Positions 5,382 to 6,077 of a DNA stretch of 6,077 bases are shown here, one piece after another. Under the pieces are notes generated by a model. That model saw only the letters and a list, made by a program, of their open reading frames with translations, made no database searches and had not been told where the DNA came from. Source of the DNA: Candidatus Aminicenantota bacterium (lineage in GTDB: Bacteria > Acidobacteriota > Aminicenantia > Aminicenantales > Saccharicenantaceae). Position 1 is the first letter of the stretch. Each line of letters opens with the position of its first letter. Position numbers and translations under genes: made by a program. The DNA lies in NCBI GenBank assembly GCA_026393955.1, contig JAPKZE010000279.1, positions 1 to 6,077 of the forward strand, written 5' to 3'.

Positions 5382-6077
5382 TCAGTAGCCGAGCTTCAGG
5401 GCCTGGGGCTTAGCGCCCTCGCCGACGGAGTAGGGGAGGCGGGCCCTGCGGAGGTCGTTCCGCTCGAGCAGGATGTCCTTGGTGCCCTCGCCCGTGAGCA
5501 GCAGGAACGTCCCCGTGCCCTCGGCCGCCCGGCAGTTCCGCACGACGGCGAAATCGACCTGGTGGAAAAGGACCGCCGGAGCCTTGTCCGCGCCGGGCGC
5601 CTGGACGGCCGTGATCCCGTCCAAAACGAGCCCCTGGACCTCGTCGAGCGCCAGGGCGCTCCGCCACTTTTCGGACGGCTGTCCCTCCCAGACGATCTCG
5701 ACGTCCTTGAGCCTCAGGTTGCGGGCCTGCTTGAAGACGAGCCCATGCTCTGTCTTGTCGTAGGCCGCGTTGGGGTCGTGGGCGACCGTGAGCCTGACGT
5801 TCTCGAAGGAGACGTCTTCGAGCCAGGAATCCGGATGTCCGTTGCAGACGCTCGATCCGTAGCCCCGGGCGATGACGTTCTGGATCTTCACGTGGCGGAT
5901 GGCCCCGGCCGGCCGGTCTTTTTCGGCGGGCCAGTTGGCGTGGACCTCGCTCCGCTTCTTGATGTTGAAATGGAAAGGCTCGCCGTCGCCCCACCAGAAC
6001 CACTCGTAGCGGACGGTCTCGATGACCAGGTTGGACAGGACGATGTTCTCGACCGCGCCCCCGTCGAAGGTCATGAA
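5382..6077 (-). CDS. Right-handed beta-helix protein, GH28/polygalacturonase-like, C-terminal part
   Basis: Partial gene: the reading frame is open to the window edge (the last codon seen, 6077-6075, encodes Phe), so the Met at 6074 is probably internal and the true start lies outside. The 231 visible residues form successive beta-helix rungs: VENIVLSNLVIET (9-21), IRHVKIQNVIARG (60-72), LEDVSFENVRLTV (86-98), ARNLRLKDVEIVW (118-130), VQGLVLDGITAVQ (147-159), and less regular ones near 176-184 and 199-211. A repeated Asn or Asp in each rung suggests the internal ladder typical of pectinase-like folds. The segment WFWWGDGEPFHFNIKKR (26-42) sits where GH28 enzymes carry the RIK-containing region, so a GH28-like glycosidase, probably secreted, is the best guess. 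The diagnostic NTD, DD and GHG catalytic motifs would be upstream of the window, so activity and substrate (for example a galacturonan) cannot be confirmed. The stop is TGA at 5384-5382. Confidence 0.8.
   Translation of the reverse strand, partial: FMTFDGGAVENIVLSNLVIETVRYEWFWWGDGEPFHFNIKKRSEVHANWPAEKDRPAGAIRHVKIQNVIARGYGSSVCNGHPDSWLEDVSFENVRLTVAHDPNAAYDKTEHGLVFKQARNLRLKDVEIVWEGQPSEKWRSALALDEVQGLVLDGITAVQAPGADKAPAVLFHQVDFAVVRNCRAAEGTGTFLLLTGEGTKDILLERNDLRRARLPYSVGEGAKPQALKLGY

Noticed and set aside
1..6077. tRNA, rRNA, CRISPR repeats, insertion-sequence ends, riboswitches
   Set aside because: Coding sequence fills nearly all of the window. No regularly spaced repeats, transposase motifs or terminal inverted repeats were seen, and the short intergenic regions hold no recognisable structured RNA.

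Overview
This window is GC-rich bacterial chromosome, or a metagenomic contig from one. Codons strongly favour G or C at the third position, and that bias opens long meaningless frames antisense to the real genes. Two genes carry typical bacterial export signals and three encode carbohydrate-active proteins. There is no SusC/SusD pair. The overall style suits a saccharolytic, uncultured GC-rich lineage such as Candidatus Aminicenantes or another Acidobacteriota-like group. That is an impression from gene content and composition, not a demonstrated placement.

Layout: (1) positions 1-610, minus strand: N-terminal half of a PLP-dependent class V aminotransferase / cysteine desulfurase-like protein, cut by the window edge. 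(2) 611-789: divergent intergenic region with a plausible promoter and a clear ribosome binding site for the next gene. (3) 790-3168, plus strand: exported, probably lipid-anchored glycoside hydrolase family 2 (GH2) protein with a chitobiase C-terminal-like (CHB_HEX_C) domain and a PA14 domain. Its catalytic barrel appears to lack about 35 residues just after the nucleophile. (4) 3187-4992, minus strand: secreted DUF4838 protein, related to GH163 and alpha-glucuronidase-like enzymes. (5) 4993-5069: compact divergent promoter region with good -10 boxes on both strands very close to the start codons. (6) 5070-5369, plus strand: 99-residue protein of unknown function with a C-terminal membrane anchor. 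(7) 5382-6077, minus strand: C-terminal part of a right-handed beta-helix protein of GH28/polygalacturonase type, cut by the window edge.

Every adjacent gene pair lies on opposite strands (gaps of 179, 18, 77 and 12 bases), so nothing here is a classic operon and each gene needs its own promoter. The three carbohydrate-related proteins plausibly attack a complex heteropolysaccharide or glycoprotein glycan at or outside the cell surface. The substrate cannot be read from the sequence. No RNA gene, mobile element, CRISPR array or clear rho-independent terminator was recognised. I did not find a convincing new multi-gene system. The best leads are the apparent in-frame deletion in the GH2 barrel, the possible leaderless divergent promoters, and the uncharacterised 99-residue membrane protein.
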